Shown piece after piece: positions 9,723 through 22,613 of a stretch of DNA of 30,542 nucleotides. The notes under the pieces are model-generated. The model saw nothing but the letters and a program-made list of their open reading frames with translations, did no database searches and was not told the DNA's origin. The translations under genes and the position numbers were made by a program. Numbering within the stretch: the stretch's first letter is position 1; each line of letters opens with the position of its first letter. The stretch spans positions 1-30,542 of the forward strand of contig LUGG01000064.1 in assembly GCA_001683735.1 (NCBI GenBank), read 5' to 3'. The stretch is from Grifola frondosa. Taxonomy: Eukaryota; Basidiomycota; Agaricomycetes; Polyporales; Grifolaceae.

Positions 9723-10975
9723 ATTTTTCAATGGCCATGTTTTATATTGACTTTTATAATTGTTATATTCATTAATGGTTATATTACTAAAGAAATTGAA
9801 ATCAGGAACTGCTCCAACATAATTTAAATAATTGGTATCAACAAAAGCATATGGAAAAATAGTTTTATTTTCTACTTTAAATGAAATAGCTAATTTTCTT
9901 AAAGATAACGGTAATAATTGAAGTGAGTCCCTAAAACTAATTTTAAGTTTTTATTAAATAAGGTTAATTCAATCCATTTATTATCTTTTTTTTTTTTAAC
10001 TTTTAATTGAAAATTATTAATTTTAGCCAATATATTTAATAAAAATACACCATCAAAATTACTTAAATTATGAATATATACAAATCGTCCATTATATTTT
10101 GGTCTTAAAATAGATTTGACAGCAGCTGTTAACATTTCTCTTTCATTTTCGTAATCAGTTAAATAAAAAGATAAAGTTTTTTTACCGTCATATATACAAA
10201 TAGGACTAATTATATTATCAATAACTCTTGTTTCTATATCCATAGTTAAGATTTTATCTTTTTTGATTTTTTTTATCACTTTTAATCGCTTTTAAATAAG
10301 ATGGTTTTCTTTCCAATGTTTTAAGAATTAAATCACCATTTCTAAAATAATATGTTGATTTGTCAACTACCCGTGTAATGAAGTTAAATTATTTTCATCT
10401 TCTAAAATATCTTTAAAGGTAAAGAATGTTTTACCATTATTATCTATAATATCAATGAAATTAAATCCTTTTTTAATAGTTATTTGATATAAAGTTGATG
10501 ATTTTGGTTTGGATATGATTGCTGTAGTATATTTTTTGAATATTAAATTACCCCATGTATTAAAATCCATTGTTTTAGGTAATTTTACACCTAGGAATTT
10601 ATATGTATTTTTAACGTTAGGTTTAATTATAAAATTGAATTTCGTTTTTAATTTAGATAACTCATCTTTTTCAGTAGGTATTAAATAATATGAAAAAATA
10701 AGGTTTTTTATGGGATTAGATTTATATTCATATGATTTAAATTCGAGAGTCAGAGTTAATATTTCCAATAAACCTTTATAATCATGTTTATTTAAGATTT
10801 GTCCTTTAGTTAGCGTAGCTTAATCACCATACTCAAATTCTATTCTAAAGAAAAATAAAATATATTGTTTAGAATCTAATTTATTCATGATGTCTTCCCA
10901 AAATTTAGTTAAATATTGAGAAATTAATGCAGTAGTTAAGATATTATTTGAAATTGCATATTTTAAATTGATCAT
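9723..10975 (-). pseudogene. dpo: Second plasmid-type DNA polymerase relic (N-terminal and exonuclease part only)
   Basis: A frame starting at an ATG at 10975 reads through a single internal stop near 10817, then continues as a clean 134-codon stretch (10768-10367). That stretch is the lysine-rich N-terminal region typical of plasmid polymerases (TLYQITIKKGFNFIDIIDN). After shifted segments (VDKSTYYFRNGDLILKTLE), a 127-codon stretch at 10279-9899 carries Exo I (ILTMDIETR) and Exo II (YIHNLSNFDGVFLLNIL). A further shifted piece (FPYAFVDTNYLNYVGAVPDF) brings it to about 9723, where homology stops. Motifs A, B and C are absent. The gene is less decayed than the plus-strand copy and points toward it. 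The sequences of the two exonuclease regions are related but not identical, so they come from different plasmid copies or one old duplication. Confidence 0.87.
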
Positions 10976-11238
10976 TTTATAATAGTAAAAAAATTTGCTC
11001 TAACATTTGGTATCTAATTAAGTCACAAAAAACTAAACCTTTTAATTAATTAATTAAAATGAATTAAGCTAAGTAATAGAAGACTGATTTTGACACATAT
11101 TTTTTCGATATGCTAGAGTTAACACCTAAAAGTTTCTTATATATTTATATAAATATATTTTCTGGTTTAAAAATCATATTTCAAGTTAAGGGCAGAGACA
11201 TCTTTCCGTAGGCCAAAAAAGATGCAGAATATTGCATA

Positions 11239-11310
11239 AAAAATTAAACAGATTCGAACTGATAACTCCAATTTTAATTGATATTATAAAACCAGTTTAA
11301 CTATAATCTT
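11239..11310 (-). pseudogene. tRNA-like sequence with shortened anticodon arm
   Basis: A perfect 7-bp acceptor (AAGATTA/TAATTTT, one G-T pair), a TA spacer, a D-like arm (GTTAAACTGG) and a good T arm (ATCAG-TTCGAAT-CTGTT) are present in tRNA spacing. The anticodon arm, however, is TCAAT-TAAA-ATTGG: a 5-bp stem with only four loop bases where seven are needed. No anticodon can be read with a normal geometry, and the variable region is short, so it is not a class II tRNA. I take it as a relic or a tRNA damaged by a 3-nt loss. It sits at the head of the minus-strand tRNA array. Confidence 0.55.
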
Positions 11311-11445
11311 ATTAAAATTAGAGTAAAGTTGGGAAACAAACTTATTTTAAAGTAGATTAACTTATTTTATAATATTATATATATAGAGTATTAATCATTA
11401 AGATATATAATTATATAAATTGAATAATTAAAATTGAAAAATAAT

Positions 11446-11531
11446 CGGGCACTGTGAGATTTGAACTCACGACTTTTTTGAAGTACTTATTTTCAAGATA
11501 AGCGCCTTAAACCAGACTCGACCAAGTACCC
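11446..11531 (-). tRNA. trnS: tRNA-Ser (TGA)
   Basis: The acceptor is GGGTACT/AGTGCCC with discriminator G. The anticodon arm is CTTAT-CTTGAAA-ATAAG, so the anticodon is TGA. A long variable arm and a T arm GTGAG-TTCAAAT-CTCAC give a class II tRNA of 86 nt, as expected for serine. Confidence 0.93.
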
Positions 11532-11699
11532 TTTTTAAAATGATTTTATTTATGAATTATAACAAACCACCCATAAAAAAATAAAATGATGAAGGATGAT
11601 GTACTAAGTAATGAATAAAAATGTAAAGAAAGATAAACAAATTAAAAACTATATTTTTATATATAATATTAATTTTTTGATTACCATCTACTGAAATAG

Positions 11700-11772
11700 T
11701 AAGACCGCATGGAATTGAACCATAATCTGTTCCATTATGAGCGGAACGCATTACCAATTATGCTACAGTCTT
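11700..11772 (-). tRNA. trnM: tRNA-Met (CAT), second copy
   Basis: The acceptor is AAGACTG/CGGTCTT with one T-G pair and discriminator A. The D loop contains ATTGG. The anticodon stem is TTCCG/TGGAA around loop CTCATAA, so the anticodon is CAT. The T arm is ATGG-TTCAATT-CCAT. It differs clearly in sequence from the plus-strand CAT tRNA at 7244-7316, so it is not a recent duplicate. Confidence 0.88.
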
Positions 11773-12228
11773 AAAGGAAAGGAAAAAAAATAAAATTGTA
11801 TAATATTTTTATTAAATTTTAAAAAATAAAAAGATAATTATTATAATATATATATATGTAATAATTGACATAAACTTTATTTTTTTTTCCTATATTTTAT
11901 ATAGTATAATAATATATATTAACTTTACTTTTTTTAATTTGATTTTTTATCGAAATGAATAAAAGTTTAAAAATTTTTAAGATTAATATACTTATTTAAT
12001 TTTTTTAAGTAAATTAAACAGTTATATATATATAACTTATTTATTTTTATTTTTTTTAATTATTTCTTATGAGCAGGACAAATTTTTATTTTATAAAAAA
12101 GGAGTAAAAATAAATATAATTTATATTAATTAATTTAATTAAAACTGTATATAATATATATATTTAAATATAAAAATATAATAAGGCATTATATTATTAT
12201 TAATAATAATTAATACATTTGGTATTTC

Positions 12229-12312
12229 TGAGCAGTAAAGGAATCGAACCTTTTGCGGTTATAAACCAATTCTTTTACAGAGAACCACCATTACCAATCG
12301 GATCACCTACTC
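12229..12312 (-). tRNA. trnY: tRNA-Tyr (GTA)
   Basis: The anticodon arm TTCT-CTGTAAA-AGAA gives anticodon GTA. A long variable arm (GGTT...AACC) and a T arm AAAGG-TTCGATT-CCTTT are present. The class II shape with a GTA anticodon is the usual mitochondrial tRNA-Tyr. The acceptor is GAGTAGG/ACTGCTC with a mismatch in the last pair. Confidence 0.9.
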
Positions 12313-14603
12313 TTTTTTGTAATATTAAAAAAATAAAGAAATAAATACCTTAAATATTATATTCTTCTTTTAAAATTATAACCAGATACGTTTTTTCATC
12401 CATAAACAAATAAGTTGTCTAGTGACATATTCTAATATTAAGATTAATAGATAATCGGTTATCCTGAATTCTATTACAAATGTTAACAATGAAAGGGAGT
12501 TTTTTGATGTTTACCAAAGCATGTTATGTAGTCATAATAGTCTTTTTTATTTTTTTAAGTTATAAACACATAAAAATAAAAATGAGAAAATTTTACTTAG
12601 GGGTGGTGTTCTATGTATACCCAGATTAATAAGGAGCCTTCGTCCCAACAAACAGAAGAAAAAAAAGGGATGGTGTTAAAAAATGTCGATTAATAAAGAG
12701 AAAGGGGTAGGTTTTAAGCTACGCTGATTATTTTACTTCTATTTTCGAAAATAATTAAAATTAATTCTATTAATAGCTTTTTTTTCTTTCGGTTAGTTTT
12801 AATTAAAGCGGGTGGAATGCTTATATTTCTATTTATATTAATAGTTTATTTTATATTTAATAGTTGTGCATTCAATAAATACTTACAGGCTTGTTTTATT
12901 TTTATATTAGTGTTAATTATTTTTTTTTTAAGTTTTGATTTTTATAATATTAATAGAATTTTTCTAAAAAAATTAGATTTAAAAAAATTTATTTTTATTT
13001 TTTAACTTTTTTCCAGGTTGAGTTACCTGAACCCAGGGGTTATTATTTTCAGGTTATGGGGCCCGTACTCAGGACAACTTTAAGACATCGAGTTTTAAGG
13101 TATCCATATCAGCATATGTATTTTATCAGATAATAAAAGACCAGTAAAAGGCATCGTTTAGTGAACCATTAATTAAATAAATAATAACTCAATTGAACCT
13201 TGGGGATTAACTAATAAATAATATTGCCTTGTTATTTTTACTAAAAAAACTCGGGAAGGATAAGTGCTCATGATGAGAAGACTTAAAAAATGTACAAATA
13301 ATATATATAATATATATTTCATATTAAATTTTTTATAAAAAATAATAATATTTTTAATTCTGATATAGAGATTATTCCTGATCATAATTACCCAAATTTG
13401 TTGGCTCCAATGAAAATGTTAATTATAATTAAAAAACAAGAAGAATTACAAGTAAAACAGAGGTGACAAGTATATTATGAAAATTTAAATCGGATTTAAT
13501 ATTAAGTAAGAAGTGCACTTAATATTGATTTAATGGTTAACAAAAATAATATTGTTTTAATTTTTTTTTAATATTACATATATTAAATTGTTTATTAAAA
13601 AAAAAGTATTATTATATAAACAAAAATATAATAAAGTCTAAATAACAAGTACCGAATTTTATGATAAAACATTCTTTTTGCTTGCTTGCTTGCTTGCAAA
13701 ATAGAATTTATAATGAATACCAATAAAATTGTCTGCGAAGCTCCCCCTAATAAGTATTTAATACCAATAAAATAAATTCTATTAAAGTTAATATTAACTA
13801 TTTAAAAAATGAAATATTAATAGAAATTAAAAATTTAAGAATTAAAAATATTTTTATATATACATTAGCCTTTATATTTAGATAGGAAAAATAAAATTTA
13901 CAGTGCCCTATCTATCTTTATTATTAATAATAATTGTTTACTTGGTAGGAAGTAATTTTTTTTAACAAACCATATTGGTTTTATAAGCTTTAAAAAATGA
14001 ATAACAAAATAATAAAATATTCAATATTAAAAAATAAAATATTGAATATATAAAAATATTTTTTTTATTTTTTTTTTAATTAAAACACATTATTTTTGCT
14101 TCGCATTCTTTTTATACATTCTAAAAATAAATAAGAGGATTAAAAATAGAAGCACAGCAGAACCAATACGCCAAAAAACAGGGCTTTAATTAAATGATGA
14201 GAGTTCTGTTTACTTTAAAAACAAAATCTTTAAATTTAAAATTTTAGAATTGAGGACCTTATTCGTTTTGGGGCGAAGGCTTAATATAAATTATAATTTA
14301 ATCATAATATTATATATAATCTATAAAAGAATGACCTCCGAGTTTTTTTAATATACCTTTTTTTAAATTATAAAAATAAATATTACAAATATATATATAA
14401 AAAATATAAAAAATTTTTAAAAATTTTGTTTAATAAATACAATAACTGTAAAAAATATAAAACTTAAAAAAAAATTTAATTTTTTATAAAAATTTATTAT
14501 TATTTAAATATATGTATTATATATACAAAAAATAAAATGAAGAGTTATCCATCCAACCTTATTACCGAAAACCTTTGCTTAAGTGGCAAACATATTAAAT
14601 GAA
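12313..14603. other. Long AT-rich spacer between trnY and trnQ
   Basis: This stretch of 2.3 kb has no gene I can support. A 62-codon hydrophobic frame at 12817-13005 (plus strand) is almost entirely Phe/Ile/Leu and shows no family motif; AT-rich DNA readily gives such frames. Local features are a GC-richer patch at 13010-13090 with the short repeats CCAGGTT and CAGGTTA, and the tetranucleotide array at 13678-13697. The remainder is low complexity. Confidence 0.5.
13678..13697. repeat. (TTGC)5 microsatellite
   Basis: Five perfect copies of TTGC stand out from the surrounding A/T-only sequence. Such a simple repeat is likely to vary in length between strains through slippage. Confidence 0.95.
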
Positions 14604-14678
14604 CTGAGTTGACCAGACTCGAACTGATATTAAACCATCACCAAAAAATGGTGTTTTTCCAAATTAAACTACAACTCA
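14604..14678 (-). tRNA. trnQ: tRNA-Gln (TTG), probable
   Basis: The acceptor TGAGTTG/CAACTCA is perfect and the discriminator is G. The D arm is GTTT...AAAC with TTGG in the loop, and the T arm is ATCAG-TTCGAGT-CTGGT. The anticodon arm of 17 nt is CCATT-TTTTGGT-GATGG, which by geometry gives TTG. The loop ends GGT, which is more usual for tRNA-Pro (TGG), and the run of six T could be miscounted by one base. A Pro identity is therefore the main alternative. Confidence 0.65.
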
Positions 14679-15568
14679 TTTATATATATGTAAAATAACT
14701 ATTTTTTTAAGATTAATGATTTTTATTTTCTTTAAAGGCTAAGAGGATAAATAAAAATAAATTTACTTATTAATTCGCCAATCGATGGAAATTAATAAAC
14801 TTAAGACTCTTTTACAGTTTTAGTTAGTAAAATGGTAAATATTAAAAAAAAATAATAAGAACAGTGTCAGTAAATGAATAAATTTATTCAACATATTGTA
14901 AATTTAATTTATACATCATATTATGAGAAAACATATAAAATTTAACAATAGATACTAATTTAGCCATTTATTATTTTTTATGTAAATTATATTATTAGAT
15001 TAAGTACAATCTGAACTATAATAAAACGTCAATTAACGACATCTTGGACACTATATGTATCTTAAAAAAGTTTTAGACCTATTCCATTAAAAAAAAACAA
15101 AAAGGGCTCCCAGCCCAAAAGACAAATTTGTTTGTTAAAAATCAGCAATTGGAGTTAACAAGTTAAAAATAGACTTTCATAAAATAAACTATGTAAAATT
15201 GTCATACATGGAAAAGCAACTATTAAAAAAATATTTTTTTTAAGGTAAACAAATTTAAATGATTAGTATTCTTCAGTGGCAAACAAATATTTTTGCATAT
15301 GGATGGCTTAAAAAACACATGTGTCTAAAAAAATGAATTACACCATATAACAATTTTGTATAATATAAGGTTAAAGTAATCATATTTCTGAAAACAATAA
15401 AACACTATATATATACCGTATACAATATCTAGTTTTATTAAATACAACCAACAATTTCATTAGAGCTTTAAAACTTAATTAATTATTTATTAGACTTTTG
15501 ATAACATATTATTTTTTTTTGCGTATAACACATATGGTTAAAAAAATTTTTTTTTTTTTTTAAAAACT
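14679..15568. other. AT-rich spacer between trnQ and trnT
   Basis: There is no recognisable gene here. A small perfect GC hairpin GGGCT-CCC-AGCCC lies at 15104-15116 in otherwise A/T sequence. Confidence 0.5.
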
Positions 15569-15641
15569 TGCCAGAAATCGGAATTGAACCAATATTTAAG
15601 TCTTACAAGGAATTTGTTTTAACCAATTAAACTATTCCGGC
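15569..15641 (-). tRNA. trnT: tRNA-Thr (TGT)
   Basis: The acceptor is GCCGGAA/TTCTGGC with discriminator A. The D arm is GTTT...AAAC with ATTGG. The anticodon loop CTTGTAA gives TGT, on a stem with one T-C mismatch (AATTC/GACTT). The T arm is TTGG-TTCAATT-CCGA. Confidence 0.9.
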
Positions 15642-16253
15642 TATTATTTATATATATAATATATTATAATATAAAAACAAAATAAACTATACTAATATAA
15701 TTTAATCTGTCCGCCCATTATGCATTAATCCTAACAAGCAGCATTATTAAATGCGCGGCTCCATTACATACATTACTGAAAAACAATCCATTAAAAAAAG
15801 GGGTGCTAGCATTTTTATAAATAAAAAACAAAAGAATTAAAAAAATGGAGATATAAAAATTTAATTACAAATTTTCAAATTTTTTTATTTATTATTAAAT
15901 TTTTTTTAGTTTATTAATTTTATAATATATATATTTTTTTAGTTTAATTAGGGTCTGTTCTTAATAAATACGAATAAGGCCAGACAATTAATTTTTTAAA
16001 AAATTTTTTTTATAGAGATAGAACAACAAACTAGGCTATACTTATTTAATTGGTAATATTTAGGTATTACAAGGAATAAATTAGTTTGACCTAAGGTATT
16101 TAAAGGATTATTATTTTTTAGAACATTATAAAAAAAAAAGGAGAGTAAATAAAAAAATTTTTAATTTTTTAAATCAAATTAAATGTTTAAAATTTAAATT
16201 TACTATTTATTTTTTTTTTAAGTATAATATAATATTATACTCAATATATTTTT
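15642..16253. other. AT-rich spacer between trnT and trnF
   Basis: About 610 bases, mostly A/T, with a short mixed-composition stretch at 15705-15815. I see no coding or RNA gene. Confidence 0.5.
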
Positions 16254-16325
16254 TGCCTCGGGAGAGAATTGAACTCACATCTCTAAAGCTTCAAAATAGT
16301 GCTTTGACCACTAAGCTACCGAGGC
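16254..16325 (-). tRNA. trnF: tRNA-Phe (GAA)
   Basis: The acceptor GCCTCGG/CCGAGGC is perfect, with discriminator A. The D arm GCTT...AAGC has AGTGG in the loop, and the T arm is GTGAG-TTCAATT-CTCTC. The anticodon loop TTGAAGC gives GAA. The anticodon stem CTATT/TTTAG has two T-T mismatches next to the loop, which is weak for a working tRNA. Confidence 0.83.
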
Positions 16326-16555
16326 TATAGTTATTTAAATTATAATTTAATATTATTATATTTATAATTCTTATATTAAAATATTATTACAAATAATAAA
16401 AAATGAAATTTAATTTAATTTTAGAATAATTTTTTATTATACAATAGTTATTTATAATAAAATGAAATTTTAACTTTTCTTTTTTTTTTTGATTAAAAGT
16501 ACTTGAAAGTAAGGGACTAATAAGCACAAAAAAAAAATTTTTTTTTTGTTGGGAT
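16326..16555. other. AT-rich spacer between trnF and trnA
   Basis: Low-complexity sequence with long A and T runs that can pair with each other (AAAAAAAAA and TTTTTTTTT at 16529-16547). No gene is recognised. Confidence 0.5.
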
Positions 16556-16628
16556 TGGAGAAAGATAGACTCGAACTATCATTTTTTATATTGCAAATAT
16601 AACTGATTACCAATTATCGTATTTCCCC
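16556..16628 (-). tRNA. trnA: tRNA-Ala (TGC)
   Basis: The acceptor is GGGGAAA/TTTCTCC with one G-T pair and discriminator A. The anticodon arm TTATA-TTTGCAA-TATAA is perfect and reads TGC. The T arm is GATAG-TTCGAGT-CTATC. A one-base shift would read GCA (Cys), but the 5-7-5 geometry supports Ala. Confidence 0.92.
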
Positions 16629-17953
16629 TATTATTATTATTTTATATTAATTCCATTGACTATTATTAATACTTCTTTTATAAAAAAAAAAGTATTTTTG
16701 TTCGGTAGGGTAAGTCTTGAGTTCAGTTTTCAAGTCTATTAAAAAAAAGGCAAGGCTGGAACTAATCTTTTTGCTGTCTCCGGTTTTTTGTTTTGTGGGT
16801 TAAATTTATTAAAATTAATTTTACTTTCCTAGAATCGCTATTAGTCTTAAAAAAAGAAAAAAAAAGCCCCCCTTCGAATCCTTGTAACAAAAAGGGATTT
16901 TAAGAGCTAAAATTAAGTAAATAAGACAAAAAATGTAACGTCTAATCATATTAATAGGTATATTTAATTATGTAAGCTTTATTATTAGTATTTCTGCTTA
17001 CATTCCAAAAAAGCTTATTTTTACTTAAGAGGGTCAGCTTCCACTTTTTAAATTTTTACTGAGCCTTCTCTTTTTTTGGTTTTTGGTCTTTTTAATAAAA
17101 AAAAAAGAAAAAGACAAAATTTATTAAACTTAAGGACTCTTAAGAGTAAGCATCCTTCGGAATATAAAAATATTCCATTCTGTAGCATATTCTTAATTAG
17201 GTTTATTTTGAATATGCTAATTAAAAATAGAGCAAGAACATAAAAAGGAAAAAAAAAAAATGCTTATCTTTTTACTATTTATAAAAAAAAAACAGCAAAT
17301 TCACCTTCCATTCTTCTATTTTAGGTGAATAATTTTGGTTGGTGACTAAACATATTCGTTTTAGATAAAACTTTGTTTATTTCTGAATATGTAACTATAA
17401 AGATTAAAAAAAATTTGGCTATAATGAATTTAATTTACAAAAGAGTTAAGGCTGTGGTTTATTAAACCGTCTAATCGAATTACTTATACTTTAAGTAAGC
17501 TGAGACTCTTAAGTATTATAATAATACTTATAAAGATTTTCTCTTCGTAACTCAACTCTCAAAATAATACCAAAATCGATAAATTTTATAGTTTGAAAAT
17601 AATTTAAAGGTAAAATATACTAATAGAGTTCATTAGTATGATAATACAAGGTTTACATCTAGGGTTTAAAAACCAAATAAAAAAGTTTGAGTACCTAGGT
17701 AATTAATGGAGCCGCGACTCTTAAGAATAATTAAGTGGCAGAACAGAAATACATTTATTGAATACCTTCTGGACCTATACTAATAAATAATAAAGAACTA
17801 ACCTTGTAAAAAAGCTAAAAAAATAAAAAGAATAGTAAAAAGATATTTAGGCTGGGGTTGATACCATTTTTTTCTTATTTTTATTTTTTTCTTCTGATCT
17901 TTTTTGTCTTCACAAAAAAAAGAAAAAAAAAATAAAGAAATTAAAATTTTTAA
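16629..17953. other. Spacer between trnA and trnK with short repeated motif
   Basis: About 1.3 kb without a recognisable gene, of somewhat higher complexity than the other spacers. The decamer GACTCTTAAG occurs at 17135-17144, 17504-17513 and 17716-17725. Several A-runs and T-runs can form hairpins (for example 17080-17110). No protein homology is visible in any frame. Confidence 0.45.
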
Positions 17954-18025
17954 TGAAAACACTTGGACTTGAACCAAGACTATAAGCTTAAAAGGCAAAT
18001 ACTCTACCACTCGAGTTCTGTTTCC
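17954..18025 (-). tRNA. trnK: tRNA-Lys (TTT)
   Basis: The acceptor is GGAAACA/TGTTTTC with one G-T pair and discriminator A. The D arm ACTC...GAGT has GTGG in the loop. The anticodon loop CTTTTAA is the standard Lys loop (TTT), and the T arm CTTGG-TTCAAGT-CCAAG is perfect. The anticodon stem TTTGC/GCTTA has two T-T mismatches in its middle. Confidence 0.9.
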
Positions 18026-18193
18026 AAAACAAAAAAGAATATTAATAATATTACTTCTTTTAATAAAAATAATTAATATAATTTATTTATTGATAAAATT
18101 ATTACAGGAAATCGATTGAATAAAAATAAATTTAATAATACAAGAATTATGAGTATTTTATTTACATGCCACAAACCCCGGGTGGGTTCCCTT

Positions 18194-18222
18194 GCCCTAA
18201 AGGGAAAAAGTCCCTTTAGGGC
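18194..18222. repeat. GC-rich inverted repeat (hairpin)
   Basis: GCCCTAAAGGG, a 7-nt loop AAAAAGT, and CCCTTTAGGGC form a perfect 11-bp stem-loop. It stands out in A/T sequence and resembles the double-hairpin or GC-cluster elements scattered through many fungal mitochondrial genomes. The loop side carries no T-run tail, so it does not look like a bacterial terminator. Confidence 0.9.
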
Positions 18223-19103
18223 GTAGCGTTACGGGTGCCATAACAGGGGAGTGGGTCGTAATATCATATGTTAGAAAAGATAGTCTAAATTTAAAATATA
18301 GTACTGTATTTATTTTTAGAAATAAATTTTAATTTAATGATTAATGAAATTAATAACCATATAACTAAAAGTAATCTTTCTAGTATTAGTTTAAAAAATT
18401 ATAAATTATAAATGGTTTTATTGTTTTACTTGCATGACCAAAAAAAAGTGGGTCTGGTTTATTATCTTCCATTCTCTTCTTTTATTTTGTTGACTTTTTT
18501 TTTTTTCAAAATAAACCAAAAAAAGAAAAAAAAAAGCAGCGTCACATTAAGAATTAACAGCAATTATTTAAGGCAACGGGAAAATATGATATTTACACGA
18601 CTTATAAGGATAGTTTATTTATAAAAAATGTATATTTTTAAGTATTAAAACAATACACCCCATAAACCCTAGGGCTAGGTTTAGGACTTTTGAGTAATTT
18701 TATTTAGCATCCCTAAGGACTATGAAGCCTAGTTTAGAACTAAAAAAAATTTATTTTATTTTATCGCAGGTTTATTCTTAAAAAGTAAGGGGAGGGGCTT
18801 GTTTATTTTTAATAATATTAATTTTGTAGTTTTTTTTTTAATATTAAGTAGTATTATATTAAATGGAGGTAATAAAAATTATAATAGCCGCCCGACAATA
18901 TTATCATCTCTAATTTTTTTAAGTAAATAAAATGCAGCGGCAATTTTAAGAAAAAAATATTAATCGCAACTTTACATTTAAAATGAATACAGTATTTATA
19001 ATTGATAACATATGGTAATAAAGGTGAAATACAATTGAATATACAAAATAATATTAATAATATATTATTACTAAACATTTTACATAAAAAGAGATACATC
19101 TCT

Positions 19104-19129
19104 CCCTCTTCAAAGTCCCTCTTCAAAGT
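19104..19129. repeat. 13-bp direct tandem repeat (2 copies)
   Basis: CCCTCTTCAAAGT is repeated exactly twice and is followed by a third start (CCCTT) that runs into the palindrome TCCCTTAAGGGA. It looks like a small duplication around a palindromic GC element. Confidence 0.95.
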
Positions 19130-19800
19130 CCCTTAAGGGATATGGATAGATTATTTAGATTTTAATCTATATGATAATATAAGATAAAATATTTAAATAA
19201 AAATAATAATAATATACAAAATGATGATAAGTCATAAAAACATAAACATATAAATATTATACTATGTAGAATATAATAAATATATTGTAAATCATACCCA
19301 GATTAGAATATGCTAAATAATATTGTGAGTTTGATTTTAAAATAATTGATTTAAATAAAAAATAAAAGATTTAGATAAAATATACCTTCAATAAAATAAC
19401 AATGACAATTTATTTAAGTGATTAGGTTAAAAAAAATATACTTTATAATATAAAAGTAAAAATTTAAAAATAGATTAATCATAAATCCAAATAAATTACT
19501 TATTTAGAGGTAGTCAACTTCAAATTAATATTAATTTTAATTCTTGTTTTCTAGAATCGTAGCGGGCTATTATTTAATAAAATTTAATAATAATTTCATT
19601 TTTAAAATTTTAATTATTGTTACAGTGTTTTTTTTTTTTTTTAATTTTTATTTTATTTAATAAACTTAATAAAAAAGAAATAATGAGCTTTATTTTTAAT
19701 TAGAATTGGGGATATATAAAAATGAAAATATACATCCCCCTAAAAATGAAACATTTCATTTTTTTAATTATTTATTAATTAAATATTAATATATTTTTTT

Positions 19801-22613
<2,813 letters not shown>

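Larger units (their letters stand above)
18026..19800. other. Spacer between trnK and the 3' end of cox1
   Basis: About 1.8 kb with no gene I can support. It contains a GC-rich hairpin (18194-18222) inside a GC patch (18175-18255) and a 13-bp tandem duplication (19104-19129). Frames such as 18412-18624 (plus) and 18854-19126 (minus) are AT-driven and show no motif. The cox1 3' untranslated region should occupy the right end. Confidence 0.5.

Noticed and set aside
11557..11757. 66-codon minus-strand frame
   Set aside because: It overlaps trnM and reads through its anticodon and T arm; it is a shadow of the tRNA gene.
12817..13005. Hydrophobic 62-codon frame on the plus strand
   Set aside because: The composition is almost only Phe, Ile and Leu from AT-rich codons; no match to atp8, nad4L, nad6 or another mitochondrial protein was recognised.
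14604..14678. tRNA-Lys (TTT) reading of the T-rich anticodon loop
   Set aside because: The 17-nt arm folds as CCATT-TTTTGGT-GATGG giving TTG, and a standard tRNA-Lys is present at 17954-18025.
18175..18260. Bacterial-type rho-independent terminator
   Set aside because: There is a GC stem but no T-run directly after it, and the context is a fungal mitochondrial spacer.
18854..19126. 90-codon minus-strand frame with membrane-like segments
   Set aside because: It starts inside the 13-bp tandem repeat and has no recognisable motif; AT-rich spacers give such frames by chance.
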